Source: Candidatus Competibacteraceae bacterium
GTDB taxonomy: Bacteria; Pseudomonadota; Gammaproteobacteria; Competibacterales; Competibacteraceae
Assembly: GCA_016713505.1 (NCBI GenBank)
Contig: JADJPA010000001.1
Span: 2,679,501-2,743,500 of the forward strand
Reading direction: 5' to 3'
DNA: 64,000 nt
Shown here piece by piece: positions 60,896 to 64,000 of this stretch (its first letter is position 1; the number at the start of each line of letters is the position of its first letter). The notes under the pieces were generated by a model that had not been told where the DNA came from, did not search any database, and worked only from the letters and a program-made list of their open reading frames with translations. Position numbers and translations under genes: made by a program.

Positions 60896-63445
60896 TCAAC
60901 GCGGGCGCGAGGCCGCGACGTTGGCGGCGGATTTCTTGGTGGGGGTCGTCTTGGCCGCCGTCGCCTTGGCGCTCTTGGTCTTGACGGCCGGCGTTTTGGA
61001 CGCCGGCGTTTTGGCGGCGGCCGTCTTGACGCTCGCCACCTTGCCGGCCGTCGCCTTGGCGGCCGAAGTCCTGCCACCCGCCGCCTTACTGGAACCCGCC
61101 TTACCGGCGCGGCGTGGCCCGGCTTTCTTCTCGGGGGCCTCGCGCACCAGCAGCTCACATTCGGCCAAGGTCAAACTTGCCGGGTCGCGACCCTTAGGCA
61201 GACGGGCATTTTTTTTACCGTCGCTGATATAAGGCCCGTACCGGCCATTTAAAATCTGAATGGCCGACTCGGGAAACGTCCGCAGCACCTTGTTGGCCGC
61301 CGCTTGTTGGTGCGCGGCGATCAATTCCAACGCCCGTTCGCGGCTGACGCTATAGGGATCTTCATCTTTCAGTGAGACGTAAGTCTTCCCGTAGCGCACG
61401 TAGGGTCCGAACCGGCCGATGCTGGCTTGCATCGGTTCGCCCTCGGCGTTGGCCCCCAAATCGCGCGGCAACTGAAACAGCGCCAGGGCGTCATCCAAGG
61501 TGATGGCATCCATGCGCTGGTCCTGGCGCAGACTGGCAAAACGCGGCTTGTCGGCATCTTCCTTGACGCCGATTTGCGCGAACGGCCCAAACCGCCCCAT
61601 CCGCACCGAAACCGGCTTGCCGGTCTTGGGATCGAGCCCCAACTCCCGGCTTTGAATCACTTCTTGGCGTGAGACGCTTTCGGCCTTTTCCTCGATCAAT
61701 TGCTTGAACGGGTTCCAAAAACCCCGCATCAGCGGCACCCAGTCTTCTTCCCCCCGAGATACCGCGTCCAACTCATCTTCCAGTCGGGCGGTGAAGTCGT
61801 AATCCACGTAACGGGTGAAATGCCGGGTCAGAAAGCGGTTGACGATCCGGCCGATGTCGGTCGGCTTGAAACGGCGGCTGTCCAGCACCGCATAGTCGCG
61901 CGCCAGCAACGTCGAAATGATCGCGGCATACGTGGACGGTCGGCCGATTCCGTATTCCTCCAACGCCTTGACCAGACTGGCTTCGGAATAGCGCGGCGGC
62001 GGCTCGGTGAAATGCTGCTCCGGCCGCAGCGCCAACAAGTCCACCCAATCCCCTTCGCGCAGGGGTGGCAACACCCGGTCGTCGTCGTCGTCGCCGCAGT
62101 CGTCCACGCCTTCCTGATAAACCGCCATGAAGCCCGGTTCGGCAACCGTCGAGCCGGTGGCGCGAAAAGTATTGCCGGCGCCGCAACTCAAATCCACGGC
62201 GACCGTATCCAGCGTCGCCGAAATCATCTGACAGGCCACGGTGCGCTTCCAGATCAGTTCGTAAAGCGCATGTTGGTCGGCGTTGAGTTGAGCGCGGATC
62301 GAATCCGGCGCCACCGTCACCTCGGTCGGCCGGATCGCTTCGTGCGCCTCTTGGGCGTTTTTGGCTTTGGTCTTGAACGCGCGGGGACTGGGGGGTACGT
62401 TGTGCGCCCCGTAGCGCCGGGCGATCAAGTCTCGAATGGCGGCGATCGCTTCTTGCGCCAGATTGACCGAGTCGGTGCGCATGTAAGTGATCAACCCGAC
62501 CGCGCCCTGCCCGGTGTCGATGCCTTCATAAAGCTGCTGGGCGACCCGCATGGTGCGCTGGGTCGAGAAACCTAGCTTGCGCGAGGCTTCCTGCTGCAAG
62601 GTCGAGGTGGTGAAAGGCGCGGCCGGATTGCGCTTGCGCTGCTTGCGCTCGACCCGCGCCACCCGCAAGCGGCCGACGGCGGCGGAATCCGACGGCTTGG
62701 ATTCGGTCAGTTGGGCGCGGGCGGCGCTCAGCAAATCCCGCTCCATGGCCCGCGCCTGGTCGCGATCCGTAACGCTGAACTGGGCCAGCTTGGCGCCGCC
62801 GTATTCGCTCAGACGGGCGGTGAAGGGTTGCGCCTGTTTGGCGGCGTCGGCTTCCAGCGTCCAATACTCCCGCGTCTGAAAGCCTTCGATTTCTTGCTCG
62901 CGCTCGACGATCATCCGCAGCGCCGGCGATTGCACCCGGCCGGCGGACAGGCCGGGGCGAATTTTTTTCCACAACAGCGGCGACAGATTGAACCCGACCA
63001 GGTAATCCAGGGCGCGGCGCGCTTGCTGGGCATTAACCAAATCCAGCGACAGCTTGCGCGGATGATCGACGGCATCCTGAATCGCCCGTTGGGTGATTTC
63101 ATGGAACACCACCCGCTGTACCGGTTTGTCGCGCAGCAAATCGCGCTGCCTCAGAATTTCGTACAGGTGCCAGGAAATGGCCTCGCCCTCCCGGTCGGGA
63201 TCGGTGGCCAGGTACAACGTATCCGCTTTGGCCAGCGCCTTGACGATGGCATCGACATGGCGCTCGTTCTTGTCGATGAGCTGATATTTCATGGTGAAAT
63301 CGCGCTCGGGATCGACGGCGCCTTCCTTGGGCACCAGATCGCGCACATGACCGTAGGAAGCGAGTATCTCGAAATCCGGGCCCAGATATTTCTTGATCGT
63401 CTTCGCCTTGGCCGGCGATTCGACGATAACCAGGTTTTTACTCAT
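60896..63445 (-). CDS. topA: DNA topoisomerase I with Ala/Lys-rich tail
   Basis: This 849-residue type IA enzyme relaxes negative supercoils. The Toprim domain starts at residue 1 (KNLVIVESPAKAKTIKKYL) with DPDREGEAISWHL. The catalytic Tyr321 is in GLITYMRTDS. The C-terminal part has repeats of the FGPYVRYG/YGPYISDG type, without the Cys clusters of zinc ribbons. The last 80 or so residues are a low-complexity tail of Lys, Ala, Thr and Pro resembling histone H1-like or actinobacterial TopA tails, likely for DNA binding. It is followed after one base by tsaC and preceded by smg. Confidence 0.96.
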   Translation of the reverse strand: MSKNLVIVESPAKAKTIKKYLGPDFEILASYGHVRDLVPKEGAVDPERDFTMKYQLIDKNERHVDAIVKALAKADTLYLATDPDREGEAISWHLYEILRQRDLLRDKPVQRVVFHEITQRAIQDAVDHPRKLSLDLVNAQQARRALDYLVGFNLSPLLWKKIRPGLSAGRVQSPALRMIVEREQEIEGFQTREYWTLEADAAKQAQPFTARLSEYGGAKLAQFSVTDRDQARAMERDLLSAARAQLTESKPSDSAAVGRLRVARVERKQRKRNPAAPFTTSTLQQEASRKLGFSTQRTMRVAQQLYEGIDTGQGAVGLITYMRTDSVNLAQEAIAAIRDLIARRYGAHNVPPSPRAFKTKAKNAQEAHEAIRPTEVTVAPDSIRAQLNADQHALYELIWKRTVACQMISATLDTVAVDLSCGAGNTFRATGSTVAEPGFMAVYQEGVDDCGDDDDDRVLPPLREGDWVDLLALRPEQHFTEPPPRYSEASLVKALEEYGIGRPSTYAAIISTLLARDYAVLDSRRFKPTDIGRIVNRFLTRHFTRYVDYDFTARLEDELDAVSRGEEDWVPLMRGFWNPFKQLIEEKAESVSRQEVIQSRELGLDPKTGKPVSVRMGRFGPFAQIGVKEDADKPRFASLRQDQRMDAITLDDALALFQLPRDLGANAEGEPMQASIGRFGPYVRYGKTYVSLKDEDPYSVSRERALELIAAHQQAAANKVLRTFPESAIQILNGRYGPYISDGKKNARLPKGRDPASLTLAECELLVREAPEKKAGPRRAGKAGSSKAAGGRTSAAKATAGKVASVKTAAAKTPASKTPAVKTKSAKATAAKTTPTKKSAANVAASRPR

Positions 63446-63542
63446 GAGCTCAGCATGGATAAAAAGGATGGGAGCGCCCGCCCGTCAAGGGCCGCCGGAC
63501 GGCGAGAACGCGGGCGAGACACGAAAAGCGCGTGCTTGAGAT

Positions 63543-64000
63543 CTAATGCAGGTAACCGGGAACCTCGTCGAACACCAGATCTTGCAACCAGGCGTAGGCC
63601 TCTTCCTGACCGGGCTGGTTGAACAATACCATCAAAATGATCCATTTCAACTGATTCAAACCGATCTCGTCGGCCTGGAGCGCCATGACGCGGTCGATGA
63701 CCAGCTCGCGGGCTTCCGAAACGAGCACGCCGCTTTGCTCCAAAAACAGCAGAAATCCCCGGCACTCCACATCCAGCTTGGCGGCTTCCGGTTCGACGTA
63801 GATGCGGAAGGAGCTGGGGTTGACCGTCAGCGGAACCGTCTGGCGCTCGGTCAGACTGTCCAGCCACTCGAAGGCTTGTTGGATTTCCTGAGAGGGAAAG
63901 CCGGCGGCCAGCAGGTCGGTCTGAATGGACTCACGGTCAGGATCGTCGTCCGCCTCATCGTCCATATAGTGTTGAAACAGATACATCAACACATCCAGCA
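63543..64000 (-). CDS. smg: Smg/DUF494 family protein, 5' end outside the window
   Basis: About 151 residues are visible; only the first few are missing, since the window edge reads LDVLMYLFQHYMDDE, corresponding to the MFDVLMYLFE start of E. coli Smg. Conserved parts are RIYVEPEAAKLDVECRGFLLFLEQ, RELVIDRVMAL and LNQLKWIILMVLFNQPG. The function is unknown; smg commonly lies between dprA and topA, and here topA follows after 97 bp. Confidence 0.93.
   Translation of the reverse strand, partial: LDVLMYLFQHYMDDEADDDPDRESIQTDLLAAGFPSQEIQQAFEWLDSLTERQTVPLTVNPSSFRIYVEPEAAKLDVECRGFLLFLEQSGVLVSEARELVIDRVMALQADEIGLNQLKWIILMVLFNQPGQEEAYAWLQDLVFDEVPGYLH

Overview
The window is about 64 kb of GC-rich, densely packed bacterial chromosome. 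I found roughly 55 protein genes, no rRNA or tRNA genes, no CRISPR array, and no recognisable insertion sequence or prophage. Several traits point to a gammaproteobacterium: the nagZ - hypoxanthine phosphoribosyltransferase - methylthioinosine-phosphorylase-like order, the topA/tsaC/smg neighbourhood, a FimX-like protein, DsbC, PrmB, a complete EF-P modification set and an HptB/HsbR/HsbA-like group. Base composition, many c-di-GMP proteins, alpha-glucan enzymes and a proton-pumping pyrophosphatase would fit an environmental lineage such as Competibacteraceae or Chromatiales relatives. That placement is only a guess.

Layout. 1-4.8 kb: the end of a zinc-ribbon protein, propionyl-CoA synthetase (prpE) and a secreted GH15 glucoamylase. 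4.9-11.1 kb: the most unusual locus, a histidine kinase and OmpR-type regulator divergent from an exosortase and one VIT-VWA protein with a PEP-CTERM-like tail; phased TTGCAC repeats lie in the divergent promoter. 11-22 kb: AEC transporter, Tat-exported OpgD, UbiB-like kinase, DUF1840 protein, a broken alpha/beta-hydrolase fused to the end of a diguanylate cyclase, GH31 glucosidase, dsbC. 21-30 kb: queA, htpX, a FimX-like c-di-GMP effector, then epmB/efp/epmA with an oxygen-sensor-like diiron metallo-beta-lactamase-GGDEF protein inserted between efp and epmA. 30-37 kb: psd, a Sco protein, prmB, a PAS-GGDEF-EAL protein overlapping hemN.

37-42 kb: a complete branched-chain amino acid ABC transporter (liv) operon. 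42-47.4 kb: adk, soluble pyrophosphatase (ppa), membrane H+-pyrophosphatase (hppA) with a possible leader peptide, moaC, rnd. 47.5-52.6 kb: a glycine-zipper lipoprotein, an unrecognised 255-residue protein, a YyaL-type thioredoxin-fold protein, an Hpt protein, CYTH and L,D-transpeptidase genes. 52.7-57 kb: a tightly coupled signalling operon (PAS histidine kinase, receiver, receiver-PP2C phosphatase, STAS). 57-64 kb: nagZ, purine salvage genes, a small methyltransferase, tsaC, topA and the partial smg gene.

Themes. Four c-di-GMP-related proteins lie between 16 and 35.5 kb, three of them next to translation or haem genes. Two pyrophosphatases and adenylate kinase lie together. Two complete signal-transduction modules each appear dedicated to a neighbouring output: the exosortase pathway, and a phosphatase/STAS partner switch. 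All functional calls rest on reading the sequence and on recall of family motifs; no database search was possible.
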